NCBI GenBank assembly: GCA_017644045.1 | Contig: JAEPMI010000003.1 | Coordinates: forward strand, 558,001 to 622,000 | Direction: 5' to 3' | Length of the DNA stretch: 64,000 nt | Origin: Deltaproteobacteria bacterium | GTDB lineage: Bacteria > Myxococcota_A > Polyangia > Polyangiales > Houyiibacteriaceae | Shown here: positions 34,794 to 43,371 of the stretch, in pieces | Numbering within the stretch: the first letter of the stretch is position 1 | Layout of the letters: each line of letters begins with the position of its first letter | Made by a program: the position numbers and the translations under genes | The notes under the pieces: model-generated | Database searches by the model: none | The model's input: the letters and a program-made list of their open reading frames with translations, nothing else | What the model was told of the DNA's origin: nothing

Positions 34794-35546
34794 TCACTGG
34801 GCGGGGCCGACCGAGGCCCGTTCGTCGTCGAACGCCGCGCCGAAGGGATGGGACGAGCGCTCGTCTCGCAACCCGTCGGTCGAGAGTCCGTACCTCTCGA
34901 TCTCTTCGTCGCTCATCCAGTGGATGGCGTGGCTCGGGGACGCCTCGATGGCGAACCAGTAGAAGTCGCGGGAGCCCAGCATCTCCTCCGTATAGTCACC
35001 GTGCAGTCGGTGTCCCGGATCGTCCCGGGGGTGGTCACTGGCCTGCCGGCACCCTGGCTCGCGTCCGTCCGCATCGCCCCAACAGTGTTGCCAGGAGTGA
35101 ACACCGATCTTTGCGCCCCGTTCCACTGTCCGACGGACCCCGGCGAGGAAGAGGCTCACGCCACCCGACGCGATCGCCCCGTCGCCAATCACCCTCGTCT
35201 CGAGGCCGCGCGCTCGAATGCGGCGCCCCAACGCGAGGGTGGCCTCATCATCGATGGACCCACCGTTCGCCGTGAACGCGAGCGTGTCGATGCGGGGGTT
35301 CTCGCTCAACGCCTGCTCGACGACCGATGGCGTCGCTCCATCGAACGTTCCCAGCAGATAGAGCTTCGATCCTTCGACGACGACTCGAGTGAGCGAATCG
35401 CTGGGAGTGGAGTCCGAAGCGGACGAACCCGACTGCGTGCCGTCACCGCCGGGCGCGCTCGAGTCCGGCCTCGGAGAAGCCACGCAGGACGACAACGCGC
35501 AAACCAAGAGCGGGACCGCAGCGCGAGGGCGAACGAAGAGCGACAT
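34794..35546 (-). CDS. Lipoprotein with a ClpP/crotonase-like (COG3904-type) domain
   Basis: 250 aa from ATG 35546. Lipobox L-S-S-C, then a Ser/Gly/Asp-rich stalk. The domain follows periplasmic ClpP-like proteins: V-V-V-E-G-S-K-L-Y-L-L-G-T-F-D, S-L-S-E-N-P-R-I-D-T-L-A-F-T-A-N-G-G-S, L-G-R-R-I-R-A-R-G-L-E-T-R-V, A-S-G-G-V-S-L-F-L-A-G. The nucleophile-loop position reads A-S-G-G-V-S, where C-A-S-A-C is usual. Asn/Gly of N-G-G match the family. Catalytic competence is uncertain. Divergent from the CRTAC1 lipoprotein. Confidence 0.65.
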   Translation of the reverse strand: MSLFVRPRAAVPLLVCALSSCVASPRPDSSAPGGDGTQSGSSASDSTPSDSLTRVVVEGSKLYLLGTFDGATPSVVEQALSENPRIDTLAFTANGGSIDDEATLALGRRIRARGLETRVIGDGAIASGGVSLFLAGVRRTVERGAKIGVHSWQHCWGDADGREPGCRQASDHPRDDPGHRLHGDYTEEMLGSRDFYWFAIEASPSHAIHWMSDEEIERYGLSTDGLRDERSSHPFGAAFDDERASVGPAQ

Positions 35547-35703
35547 CGGTCCGCGACGGTACAGCACCTGGCGGAATGGGATCACTCCCCCGACGGTGCC
35601 ATTGCTCGATGGCACTCCCTGCCCGCACGAAGGGCGGCCGCAGGTCACCTTCGTTCACAGCCACCCTTGGCGCGCCGACCTCGTTGAGGAATGCTCGTTG
35701 GCG

Positions 35704-37965
35704 ATGCGCATCTTCTCCCATGGCTTGCTCGCGCTCGCGCTCCTCGCGTGCGACTCGGACCCGGAGCCCATGGACGCGGCGATGTCGCCCGATGCGGGCC
35801 CGGAAGACGCCGGCACCGACGACGCGGGACCGATGTGCGCTGCGACCGGCGCTGGCGCGCTGCCCTCTGGACTCACCACGCTGACGGACCACGATGGGGC
35901 GCCGACGCTGACGATCGACATGCTTCGACCGCTGACGATCGCTGGAACGGAGATCACCGTCGGCGAGGAGGTGGTCTACGAGCAGGCGCGTTTCGAGATC
36001 GATCGGCCGACGCGCATCCACGGCTTCCGCGTGCAGTGGCAGGGCACCGCGGGGCTCCCGCCCGACGCGCTGCTCGAGGCGGGGCTCTACCCGGACTTCG
36101 GGCACAACGGCTTCGACATGTGGAGCGCCGATCCGATCTGGACGGGCACGCGCTGCGTGGCGGAGCTCGACGCCGACGGCTGGGCCACCTACGCGCTCGA
36201 CGAGCCGGTGGCGATCGATCAGCCCGGCCTCGTCTACGTCGGACACCGCCGACCGGCGGTCGATCCTGGCAACCCCGACGCGCCGCGCCCGACCTTCTGG
36301 CTCGACTCGAGCACGGATGACGCGGAGGGCTCCTGCGACGACTTCGACGCGTGCCGCGGCTCGATCAACATGCCCATGATCCAGCGCGGGCAGTTCTACA
36401 ACGGCACCTCGCTCCAGCTGCCCTGGGACTACGTGGTCGAGCTGCTGGTCGAGCCGGTCTCCGATCCGCCGACCACCACGCACTTCGCCGAGGTGCCGGA
36501 CCTCACCCTCGGCAACCGGGTCTCCTTCGGCGACTACGACAACGATGGCTGGGACGACTTCACCACCACGCAGAACGGCAACATGGGGCCGCGGCTCTAC
36601 CGGAACATGGGCGACGGCACGTTCACCGACGTGAGCGAGGCGGCGGGGATCCCGGCGCTCGGCGCCAACGGCAACGGTGTCTGGGGCGACTACGACAACG
36701 ACGGCTGCCTCGACCTCTTCGTCTTCGCCGAGTCGATGACCGCCGACGACCGGCTCCTGCACAACGAGTGCGACGGCACGTTCACCGACGCGACGGCCGC
36801 GGCAGGCATCGTCGACATGCAGGACTACGAGACCTGCGGCGACCCCGGCAACATCCGCAGCCCGTCACCGGCGGCGGCGTGGGTGGACATCGACGCGGAC
36901 GGCTACCTGGATCTCTACGTCACGAACTTCATCTGCTGGGGCTCGGGCGCGACCTACGTCGACACCGTCTTCATGAACCAGGGCGACGGGACCTTCGGCG
37001 AGGTCACCGGGAGCGACGGTTGGGGATCGGAGCAGGCGGCCAGCCGCTGCGTGAACCCCATCGACGCGGACGGCGACGGGGACATGGACGTGCTCGTCGG
37101 TCGCTACCGGCTGCAGCGCAACGCCTACTACGAGGGCACCGGTACCGGCGTCGTCGAGCGCGCGGAAGAGGCCGGCCTCGCCGGCGAGGAGCTCCGGAGC
37201 TACTTCGGCCACACCATCGGCATCGCGTGGGGGGACCTCGACAACGACGGGGACTTCGACAGCGTGCACGCGAACCTCGCGCACCCGCGCTTCTTCGGCT
37301 TCTCCGACAAGACGCAGATCCTCATGCAGACCGCGCCCGGCGTCTTCGAGGACAACGCCGGCGACTGGGCCGACACGGTCAGCGACAACGGCCTGCGCTT
37401 CCAGGAGACGCACTCGGTGCCGGCGCTCGCGGACTTCGACGCCGACGGCAATCTCGACCTCGTGATCTCCTGCGTCTACGACGGCCGCCCCACCGACTTC
37501 TACTGGGGCAACGGCGACGGCACCTTCCGCCTCGACGTGCTGAACGCGGGGCTCACCGAGGAGAACGGCTGGGGCGTCGCGACCAGCGACTGGGACCACG
37601 ACGGCGACCTCGACCTCGCCATGCGCTCGCTCTTCAGCAACGAGATGGCGAGCACCGGCCACTGGCTCAACGTCCGGGTGGTCGGCAACGTCTCGGCGAA
37701 CCGAGCCGCGATCGGCGCGACGGTCGCGGTCACCGCCGGCGGAATCACGCGGCTCCGCTACGTCAACGGCGGAACCGGCCAGGGCTGTCAGGACTCCCTC
37801 TACCTCCACTACGGCGTCGGCACCGCCACCTCGGTGGACTCGATCGAGGTCACCTTCCCCGGCGGGAGCTCGGTGACCTACAGCGGCCCCTTCGACGTCG
37901 ACCAGCGCCTCTGGCTGATGGAGGACGGCAGCGTACACGCGGGCTGGGCGCCGCCGGCGCCGTGA
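35704..37965 (+). CDS. CRTAC1-like lipoprotein: FG-GAP repeats plus C-terminal ASPIC/UnbV domain
   Basis: 753 aa from ATG 35704; TTG 35698 is an alternative nearer a GAGGA. Lipobox A-L-L-A-C with Asp-Ser-Asp, then a D-A-G-P-E-D-A-G stalk. Residues about 50-260 form a beta domain. 270-680 hold FG-GAP/VCBS units (D-Y-D-N-D-G-W-D-D, D-Y-D-N-D-G-C-L-D-L, D-I-D-A-D-G-Y-L-D-L, D-L-D-N-D-G-D-F-D, D-W-D-H-D-G-D-L-D-L). The C-terminal 90 residues form an ASPIC/UnbV domain (W-L-N-V-R-V-V-G, N-G-G-T-G-Q, V-T-F-P-G-G). It is the standard layout of secreted CRTAC1 proteins; the ligand is unknown. Confidence 0.9.
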   Translation: MRIFSHGLLALALLACDSDPEPMDAAMSPDAGPEDAGTDDAGPMCAATGAGALPSGLTTLTDHDGAPTLTIDMLRPLTIAGTEITVGEEVVYEQARFEIDRPTRIHGFRVQWQGTAGLPPDALLEAGLYPDFGHNGFDMWSADPIWTGTRCVAELDADGWATYALDEPVAIDQPGLVYVGHRRPAVDPGNPDAPRPTFWLDSSTDDAEGSCDDFDACRGSINMPMIQRGQFYNGTSLQLPWDYVVELLVEPVSDPPTTTHFAEVPDLTLGNRVSFGDYDNDGWDDFTTTQNGNMGPRLYRNMGDGTFTDVSEAAGIPALGANGNGVWGDYDNDGCLDLFVFAESMTADDRLLHNECDGTFTDATAAAGIVDMQDYETCGDPGNIRSPSPAAAWVDIDADGYLDLYVTNFICWGSGATYVDTVFMNQGDGTFGEVTGSDGWGSEQAASRCVNPIDADGDGDMDVLVGRYRLQRNAYYEGTGTGVVERAEEAGLAGEELRSYFGHTIGIAWGDLDNDGDFDSVHANLAHPRFFGFSDKTQILMQTAPGVFEDNAGDWADTVSDNGLRFQETHSVPALADFDADGNLDLVISCVYDGRPTDFYWGNGDGTFRLDVLNAGLTEENGWGVATSDWDHDGDLDLAMRSLFSNEMASTGHWLNVRVVGNVSANRAAIGATVAVTAGGITRLRYVNGGTGQGCQDSLYLHYGVGTATSVDSIEVTFPGGSSVTYSGPFDVDQRLWLMEDGSVHAGWAPPAP

Positions 37966-38045
37966 GAGACTCGATTCGTCCAGTCGAGCCCGTCTCGATG
38001 GCTCGGTCGGTCGACGAGCCTCATCGTTCGAGCGATACTCCGTTC

Positions 38046-38161
38046 GTGGAAGCTGCTGTGCAGAAGGTCTCGGTGGAGACCCGGATGGCGATGTCGTGGT
38101 CGCAGGAGTCACGTTGCCTTTCGACGTGATCTACGAACGCACCGACGACCTTCCCACCTGA
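38046..38161 (+). pseudogene. Relic of a Uma2-family gene (both ends kept, middle lost)
   Basis: From GTG 38046 the first 12 codons read V-E-A-A-V-Q-K-V-S-V-E-T, matching V-E-A-T-A-K-K-V-S-V-E-A at the start of the intact Uma2 gene (62585). After a frame shift, 38093-38161 read V-A-G-V-T-L-P-F-D-V-I-Y-E-R-T-D-D-L-P-T-stop, matching L-A-G-V-P-L-P-L-D-V-I-Y-E-R-T-A-D-L-P-A at its end. About 150 codons between are missing. Confidence 0.8.
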
Positions 38162-38216
38162 GCTCTGCCGTAGGACGAGTGGTAGTCCGGCTGAACCGAT
38201 TGGCGTGGGGGCGAGC

Positions 38217-38474
38217 ATGACCACCGTGATCGTGATCGGGGCATTGAATCTTGCCTGCCGAGTCGCGGCGATGCTCGCCGCCGCGAGCGCGGCCCGATTT
38301 CGTTTCGTCGTCTGGCGGGAGGCTGGTCGCAGTCAGATGCAGTGGATGATCGGCCCGCTCCTGGGTGCCTTGGTGTTCGCGCCGATCGGGTTGCTCGTCG
38401 CGATCGGCTATGCCGTGAGAGTTCGTCCGGAGCTCAGGGATCGCGCGCTCCAAGGCTCACCCAAGTCTTTCTGA
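38217..38474 (+). CDS. Small two-helix membrane protein, unknown
   Basis: 85 aa from ATG 38217; GTG 38205 would add four residues. A G-rich stretch (GTGGGGGCGAG) precedes the ATG. Two hydrophobic segments (V-I-V-I-G-A-L-N-L-A-C-R-V-A-A-M-L-A-A and M-I-G-P-L-L-G-A-L-V-F-A-P-I-G-L-L-V-A-I) are joined by a basic loop. No family recognised. Convergent with the HEAT-repeat gene, 15 bp apart. Confidence 0.5.
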   Translation: MTTVIVIGALNLACRVAAMLAAASAARFRFVVWREAGRSQMQWMIGPLLGALVFAPIGLLVAIGYAVRVRPELRDRALQGSPKSF

Positions 38475-38489
38475 AACGCGGGAGATGGC

Positions 38490-39578
38490 TCAGGCAGTGA
38501 GTAGCGCGACCGTGCGCTCGGCCTCCGCCGCGACGCTCGCGCGCCCATCGTCGGCGAACGGTCGAACGAGGGCGAGATCCTCGCGGGTGCCGAGGTCCGA
38601 GAGGACCGCGAGCGCGCCGACGAGATCGCCCTTGGGGGCATCGGCATCGCGGAGGATCGAGCGGGCGCGCGCGGCGTGGTCGAGGCGGCGATCTCTGACG
38701 GCGAGCCGCGCGTAGAGGCGGACGTTGGCGTTGGGGTCGAAGCACGCGCGCACGAGCCGGTGCTCGTGGGTCGCCGAGCGACGCATCGCACGCAGCGCGG
38801 TGAGACGGATCGCAGGCGTTCGGTTGTCGGCCATGACGGGCAGGAGCGCGTCGCGCACTTCGTCCGCGGCGTCGCTCGCCGCCTGTGCGGCCCAGAGTCG
38901 GACGCGCGGGTCGCGCGCGCCGAGCGCGTCGCGGAGCACGGCCTCGAGCACGTGCCCCTCGGTCTGGCGCGCCTGCCGGCGGAGCGCTGCGAGCCGCAGG
39001 TCGACGTCACGATCCGTTGTCGCCTCCCGTAGCGCCGCGGCGCCGGCGAGGCTCTCGAGGCGTGCCTCCACCAGCGGCACGATCGCGTGGTCGCGCGAGC
39101 GCTTCCACGAGTCGAGCGCGTCGAGCAATGGGAGATACCGGACCAGCCCCACCGGCTGCAGATGCACCAGATGCCGTCGCAGCGCCGCGTCCGCTGCGGC
39201 GGCGACGAAGCGGACGGGGTCGTTGAGCCGGCTCAGGAGCAGACCGAAGGTGAGCGGCTCGACGTGCTCGTCCAGGCGCTGAATCGCGGCCTGCCGGACG
39301 TAGCCAGAGCGCGCCATCGTCGCCATCGCGAGGAGGCCCATCGGGGCCGGTTCCGCGGCGAGGCCATCGAGGTCTTCGACCCGGAGGTCCGCGAAGGGGA
39401 GCCCGAGTCGGTCGTGCGCGCGCCGGTCACGCGAGAAGCGCTCGACCACCCGCAGCGCTCGAGCACTCGCCTCGCGCAAGAGCCGCGCGAGCTCCTCGGC
39501 CGCCCCGCCTCGCGGCGACGGGGGTCGAGCGACGAAGAAGAGCCTGAGCGCTTGCTCCGCCACAGCTCGCGGATCCAT
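38490..39578 (-). CDS. HEAT-repeat protein
   Basis: 362 aa from ATG 39578 (M-D-P-R-A-V-A-E-Q-A-L). The open frame runs further upstream, but that part is Arg/Ser-rich and crosses the divergent gene. The protein consists of helical pairs with the HEAT spacing: S-G-Y-V-R-Q-A-A-I-Q-R-L, D-P-V-R-F-V-A-A-A-A-D-A-A-L, D-P-R-V-R-L-W-A-A-Q-A-A-S-D, N-A-N-V-R-L-Y-A-R-L-A-V. Probably a protein-binding scaffold. No catalytic domain. Confidence 0.75.
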   Translation of the reverse strand: MDPRAVAEQALRLFFVARPPSPRGGAAEELARLLREASARALRVVERFSRDRRAHDRLGLPFADLRVEDLDGLAAEPAPMGLLAMATMARSGYVRQAAIQRLDEHVEPLTFGLLLSRLNDPVRFVAAAADAALRRHLVHLQPVGLVRYLPLLDALDSWKRSRDHAIVPLVEARLESLAGAAALREATTDRDVDLRLAALRRQARQTEGHVLEAVLRDALGARDPRVRLWAAQAASDAADEVRDALLPVMADNRTPAIRLTALRAMRRSATHEHRLVRACFDPNANVRLYARLAVRDRRLDHAARARSILRDADAPKGDLVGALAVLSDLGTREDLALVRPFADDGRASVAAEAERTVALLTA

Positions 39579-39793
39579 CCGCGCACGGTGGCACGGCCGC
39601 TGGCCGCCTCGCAATCGACGCCGGCCTGCCCGCCGCAGGGCTCCCCGCCCGCTCGCTGGCGGAGGCCGCGAACCGGAATTCGGCGTTCGCGCCGACGTGC
39701 CATATGCGGCATTACCCATGCCTAAGAGTGACCGATTGGGCACGAATGGAGCCTTTCGAGTCACCGAAAACGCAGTTTCGCCGTGAGACTCGG

Positions 39794-40645
39794 ATGCCCT
39801 ATCGTATGCCGATGGTCGACCAATTCGGTTTGAGGAAGCCCCCGCCGGTTCCTTCGTCGAGCTCCGGGGATACGAAGTTCGATGCTGCCATCGAGACGCT
39901 TCGGAAGCGCTGCGCATCCCTGGCCAAGAAGGGTGAGTGGGGGCCGCCAAAGCTCCCCGCCCGGCTCGCCAAGCCCAAGCCCGGCGACACCGAGCTCGTC
40001 ATCGCGATGCTCCCGCCGGAGGCCTTCGATCCTGGTGACACGGTCTACGACCTCGGCTTCTCCGGCGACAAGAAGGCGTACCTCGCTGCCTGGCGCGAGA
40101 CCATCGCGGAGGTGGGTCCGAGAAACGGGCTCGTCGCCGCCCTCATCGCGCTCGCCCTCCGCGACGAAGCGGGCGAGGCGCACGTGCGTCCGCACCTGCC
40201 GACCGCGATGGTCGACAACGCGTTCGCGAGAGAGATCAACGAAGCCATGTTGGCGTGCGAACGCACCCTCGACCCAGACACCCTGAAGCTCGGGCTCCTC
40301 GTGTTCGAGTCGGAGCGGGACACGCCGGCCAACATGTACGCGGGGTGGGAGTCGGCGACGAAGATCGCGCTCGCCCTCGGGCCCGAGCTCGCGGGACCGA
40401 CGCTGACCGAGTACCTGAGCACGAATCGCAGCAAGGCGATCCTCGAGACGCTCGAGAGGCAGCGCTCGATCGACCCAGCGTGGCGTGACCTGCTGGTTGG
40501 GGCGGTGAAGAACGGGCAGAGCGTCTCACTCCTGCTCACGCTACCTCCAGACGCCGAGATCCTCTCGCTCATCCGGGACGCGCTCGCGAGTTATCCAGTG
40601 CCCGTTCCGCGCTGGAGCGCATACCTCGAGAAACACGGCGGCTGA
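39794..40645 (+). CDS. Hypothetical helical protein
   Basis: 283 aa if ATG 39794 is used; ATG 39806 and 39812 are also in frame and none has a clear ribosome-binding site. Residues 20-50 are Ser/Pro/Lys-rich. The rest is helical, with segments like D-D-x-L-G-F-S-G-D-K-K-A-Y-L-A-A-W-R-E-T and L-A-L-G-P-E-L-A-G-P-T-L-T-E-Y-L. Somewhat ARM/HEAT-like. Not recognised. The upstream 215 bases (39579-39793) shared with the divergent HEAT gene are AT-richer and should hold both promoters. Confidence 0.6.
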   Translation: MPYRMPMVDQFGLRKPPPVPSSSSGDTKFDAAIETLRKRCASLAKKGEWGPPKLPARLAKPKPGDTELVIAMLPPEAFDPGDTVYDLGFSGDKKAYLAAWRETIAEVGPRNGLVAALIALALRDEAGEAHVRPHLPTAMVDNAFAREINEAMLACERTLDPDTLKLGLLVFESERDTPANMYAGWESATKIALALGPELAGPTLTEYLSTNRSKAILETLERQRSIDPAWRDLLVGAVKNGQSVSLLLTLPPDAEILSLIRDALASYPVPVPRWSAYLEKHGG

Positions 40646-40793
40646 CTCGTCTTCACGCTCGCCTCGCACTCGGCGACGAAGAGATCCTGGTAGCCCTCCG
40701 GCCCTGGACCGCGCCGGAAGGTCCCCCTGCCTCTTCCGCACTCGTTCGAGGAGCGCAGCGGCGGGCCGCGCAGCTCACTCGCATCGAGACCGA

Positions 40794-41204
40794 CTAATGG
40801 CGTTTCGCCAACTGCCGAGAGAGCCGGACCAGCTCCGGCAGGAGGCTCGGGTCGAGCGCGCACGGGCCGAACGCCATCGAGAGCTTCGCCTCCGCACCGT
40901 CGCGGCGCAGCTGCCCGGACGCAGTCATGTGGCCGGCGGCGTCCGTCGAGCGGAGCGTGAGCGTGAGCTCTCCGGGCGAGATCGACTCGATCGTCGCCGC
41001 GCCTCGCCTCGTGGCCTCGAGCTGGGTCAGGGCGTGGACGAAGTCCGCCCACGCGGCCGTCTCGACCCAGACCTCCACGAATCCCTGAAAGCCGTCGATC
41101 CGAGCGGTCACCTCGAGGAGCAAGTCGGGCGCGCCTCCGTCGTCGGATGGACGCGCGAGCTCGATCCACCCGCCTTCGACATCGATGAGCATGCGTTCGG
41201 ACAC
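40794..41204 (-). CDS. WapI-type immunity-like protein
   Basis: 136 aa from ATG 41204. The short strand-rich protein follows the WapI-family immunity pattern (I-D-V-E-G-G-W-I-E-L, G-F-V-E-V-W-V-E, W-A-D-F-V-H-A-L, L-T-L-R-S-T-D-A-A-G-H, A-S-G-Q-L). Such proteins neutralise polymorphic or contact-dependent toxins, but no toxin gene is nearby. The family match is from memory of the pattern and is moderate. Confidence 0.5.
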   Translation of the reverse strand: MSERMLIDVEGGWIELARPSDDGGAPDLLLEVTARIDGFQGFVEVWVETAAWADFVHALTQLEATRRGAATIESISPGELTLTLRSTDAAGHMTASGQLRRDGAEAKLSMAFGPCALDPSLLPELVRLSRQLAKRH

Positions 41205-41285
41205 CCTGCGGTCTAGCGAGCGCGTTCCTGCTCGTCCAGCAGCCCGCGACGTGTATCGCGCCCTCGCTTGCTAGCCTGAACCGAC

Positions 41286-41636
41286 ATGACCAAGGCTCGC
41301 CGCACGAAGGGAGCTCTCCCCCGCTGGCTGCAGCATCGCCGGCTCATCGTCGTCGAGGCGACGCTGGCGGCGGGCCTGGTCGAAGAGTGGGCGCAGAACT
41401 GGATGCTCCGCCAGTCGACGATCCCGTGGTGGGCGCGGACGCTCGCGGTCATGGCGATGTTCCTCGGCCTCTTGGCCCTGGTCGTCGCGCTCATCCGCAA
41501 CGCGGCCCGCCAAGGCGCGGCGACCGTGACTCAGGTCGCCGGCCTGACGTTCATCCCGCGCCTCGTGGTGCACGTCGCGCTGCTGGCGCTCCTCTTCTAC
41601 GGCTACGCGCGGTCCTTCGGACTCTGGCGATGGTGA
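41286..41636 (+). CDS. Three-helix membrane protein, unknown
   Basis: 116 aa from ATG 41286. Basic N-terminus, a first hydrophobic part (L-I-V-V-E-A-T-L-A-A-G-L), then L-A-V-M-A-M-F-L-G-L-L-A-L-V-V-A-L and I-P-R-L-V-V-H-V-A-L-L-A-L-L-F-Y-G-Y. No motif. Stands alone on the + strand; convergent with the lipoprotein at 41826 across a 189-bp gap in which I see no feature. Confidence 0.6.
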   Translation: MTKARRTKGALPRWLQHRRLIVVEATLAAGLVEEWAQNWMLRQSTIPWWARTLAVMAMFLGLLALVVALIRNAARQGAATVTQVAGLTFIPRLVVHVALLALLFYGYARSFGLWRW

Positions 41637-41825
41637 CGGAGCCGGCGTGCGCAGCCCGGCCTCCTCTTCTCGCAGCCACTCTCGGCAGCCTGGCTCCGCG
41701 GAGCCGAAAGCGTCATCGGCCGGCCCGCGGTCGCACTGCTTCGATTGCCATCGCTCGCTCACGGGCCCCACCGTGGTGTCCCGAGCAGAGGCTCTCCGCG
41801 AGGTCGACTCGAAAGTCGCTGGGAC

Positions 41826-42152
41826 TCAGGGAAGTGCGGTCTGCGTGGGCGCGGCGGCAGAGCTGCACATCGGGTTCCACGTCATCAGCGCTCGGGTGTC
41901 CGGCAACCCACTCGCGAGTTTGCAGCAGTCGATCGTCGCCAGAGCGTTCCAAGTCGCGAAGAAGCACTCTTCGGCCACTCGGTCGATCAGATAGTTGGCG
42001 TAGAGCTGGCCCTTGCCCACGGGCGCTGTTCCTGCCGACACGCTGACGATCGGCGACGCGTCGTCGACGGACCTCGCGACGGTTCCGGTCTTGGGAACGC
42101 ACCCGGCCAGAACCACAAAGGAAGCAACCAGACTGAGCAGTGCTCTCTTCAC
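41826..42152 (-). CDS. Small lipoprotein, unknown
   Basis: 108 aa from ATG 42152. Clear type II signal (M-K-R-A-L-L-S-L-V, lipobox L-A-G-C). The mature part has a short region with four Cys (C-F-F-A-T-W-N-A-L-A-T-I-D-C-C and N-P-M-C-S-S), probably two disulfides. No known domain. Confidence 0.7.
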   Translation of the reverse strand: MKRALLSLVASFVVLAGCVPKTGTVARSVDDASPIVSVSAGTAPVGKGQLYANYLIDRVAEECFFATWNALATIDCCKLASGLPDTRALMTWNPMCSSAAAPTQTALP

Positions 42153-42229
42153 GCCGCGACGGTACCCGGCCGCGGTCCTCCGTCTTGCGCCACCGCCGGA
42201 GGCGTGGCGCTAGACTAGCGCGCCGGAGC

Positions 42230-42479
42230 CAGCTCGGTCGTAGCGGCCGTGATGAAGCACGAGCTCCCTCGGCCTTCCGATCGGTGGCCGACGAACCCGA
42301 CCAATTCGCGAGCGAATCCAGCGGAGTCGATTGGCGAGCGGGTCGGTCACGAGCCGACTCTAGCCGCTCGGGGGAGGGTCGCCAGGGTCAGAACCCAGCT
42401 CGGTCGTGGCCGCCGTGATGAAGCACGAGCTCCCCCGGCCTTCCAATCGGTGGCCCACGATCCCGACCAACTCGCGAGC
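42230..42479 (-). repeat. Partial duplication of a lipoprotein gene 3' end
   Basis: An 84-base segment at 42396-42479, coding for the C-terminus (R-E-L-V-G-I-V-G-H ... T-T-E-L) of the gene at 42360, is repeated at 42230-42313 (offset 166). The second copy keeps the reading frame (R-E-L-V-G-F-V-G-H-R-S-E-G-R-G-S-S-C-F) and ends with its own stop near 42211 after A-P-A-R. Confidence 0.85.
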
Positions 42480-42869
42480 GTCCCTGAGGTTCCGAACGCT
42501 CGGCTCGTTCAAGGTGAACCCGTGAGCTTCGAGCACGTCTGGCTCACCTCGAAGTGGTGTGCAGGGCGCGAGCCGCAGCTGAGCCACCAAGCCGTCCCGG
42601 AGCTGGTAGGACACTTCACCCTCGAGGTGCACCCACCGACCCTGCCGGGACACGACCGGACCAAGCTCGAGCTCGTCCTCCGAGAGACCGATCGCGCACC
42701 CGATCGCCTGGCAGGCCTCGGTCGTGGGCCTGCTGGGTGGGGGCGTGAGAATCGGCGCGGGTTCGATGGTCGGGCGACTGGCTTCCGGCTCCGCCGGAGC
42801 CACGGCGGACTCTCCGCAGCCGAGCACCGCCAGCGTGAGGACAGAGAGAGTGCGCGGTGAGCGTCCCAT
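42360..42869 (-). CDS. Lipoprotein, unknown
   Basis: 169 aa from ATG 42869 (M-G-R-S-P-R-T-L-S-V-L). Lipobox V-L-G-C, followed by a Pro/Glu/Ser stalk. Four further Cys residues are spaced through the globular part. The extended frame from 42917 lacks a reason to be used. The last 28 codons are duplicated downstream (see repeat). No homology recognised. Confidence 0.65.
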   Translation of the reverse strand: MGRSPRTLSVLTLAVLGCGESAVAPAEPEASRPTIEPAPILTPPPSRPTTEACQAIGCAIGLSEDELELGPVVSRQGRWVHLEGEVSYQLRDGLVAQLRLAPCTPLRGEPDVLEAHGFTLNEPSVRNLRDARELVGIVGHRLEGRGSSCFITAATTELGSDPGDPPPSG

Positions 42870-42950
42870 GAGCTCAACGACCCCGAGAACCGGCCTCCGC
42901 TTGGGCGGTTCAGCCACATTCCATCGTCGCGCGCCAACCGGTTTGTGCGA

Positions 42951-42967
42951 CTAAGCCATTGGCTTAG
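42951..42967. promoter_or_regulatory. Perfect palindrome upstream of the NadS-like regulator
   Basis: CTAAGCCA-T-TGGCTTAG: two perfect 8-base arms around one central base, 47 bp before the regulator ATG. A shorter GTGA/TCAC pair follows at 42970-42986. The position suggests an autoregulatory operator. Confidence 0.55.
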
Positions 42968-43014
42968 CATGTGACTTGAGAGATCACGCTCTTCCACCAA
43001 CACATGGAACACGA

Positions 43015-43308
43015 ATGATGAACGAGATGCCTGAGCTCGACGAGAAGCAGTTCGGACGCGCGCTGAAAGCCAGCGTCCGCAAGCGGCTCATGCGTGGAGA
43101 AATCGACTCGGGCGACGATGTCATCGCGCTGCGCAAGTTCGTGGGTCTCACGCAGGTGGACTTCGCGAAGGCTCTCGGGATCAGCGTTCACACGCTCAGG
43201 AACTGGGAGCAAGGGAGGCGGTCGCCGGAGGGGCCAGCGCTCGCTCTCCTTCGCATCGCAGCTAGGCATCCGCGCATCGTCCGCGAGAACCTCTCGTCCG
43301 CCGCCTGA
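43015..43308 (+). CDS. NadS/HigA-like XRE-family helix-turn-helix regulator (orphan antitoxin-like)
   Basis: 97 aa from the first of two adjacent ATGs at 43015, with GGAA upstream. N-terminus as in NadS proteins (E-K-Q-F-G-R-A-L-K-A-S-V-R), then the XRE domain: A-L-R-K-F-V-G-L-T-Q-V-D-F-A-K-A-L-G-I-S-V-H-T-L-R-N-W-E-Q-G-R with the family ending P-E-G-P-A-L-A-L-L-R. NadS-type genes normally follow a RelE/HigB toxin gene. Here only 97 bases separate it from a divergent gene, so no toxin is present beside it. It probably represses itself through the palindrome at 42951. Confidence 0.85.
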   Translation: MMNEMPELDEKQFGRALKASVRKRLMRGEIDSGDDVIALRKFVGLTQVDFAKALGISVHTLRNWEQGRRSPEGPALALLRIAARHPRIVRENLSSAA

Positions 43309-43371
43309 CGGGGCAGTGGGTTCGAGCCGACCCGTGGACCGAGGACGCCGACCGCCTGGTACTCTCGCTGG

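Noticed and set aside
42870-43014. Toxin partner of the NadS-like gene
   Set aside because: Only 97 bases lie between the divergent gene's frame end and the ATG, and the downstream gene is a lipoprotein.
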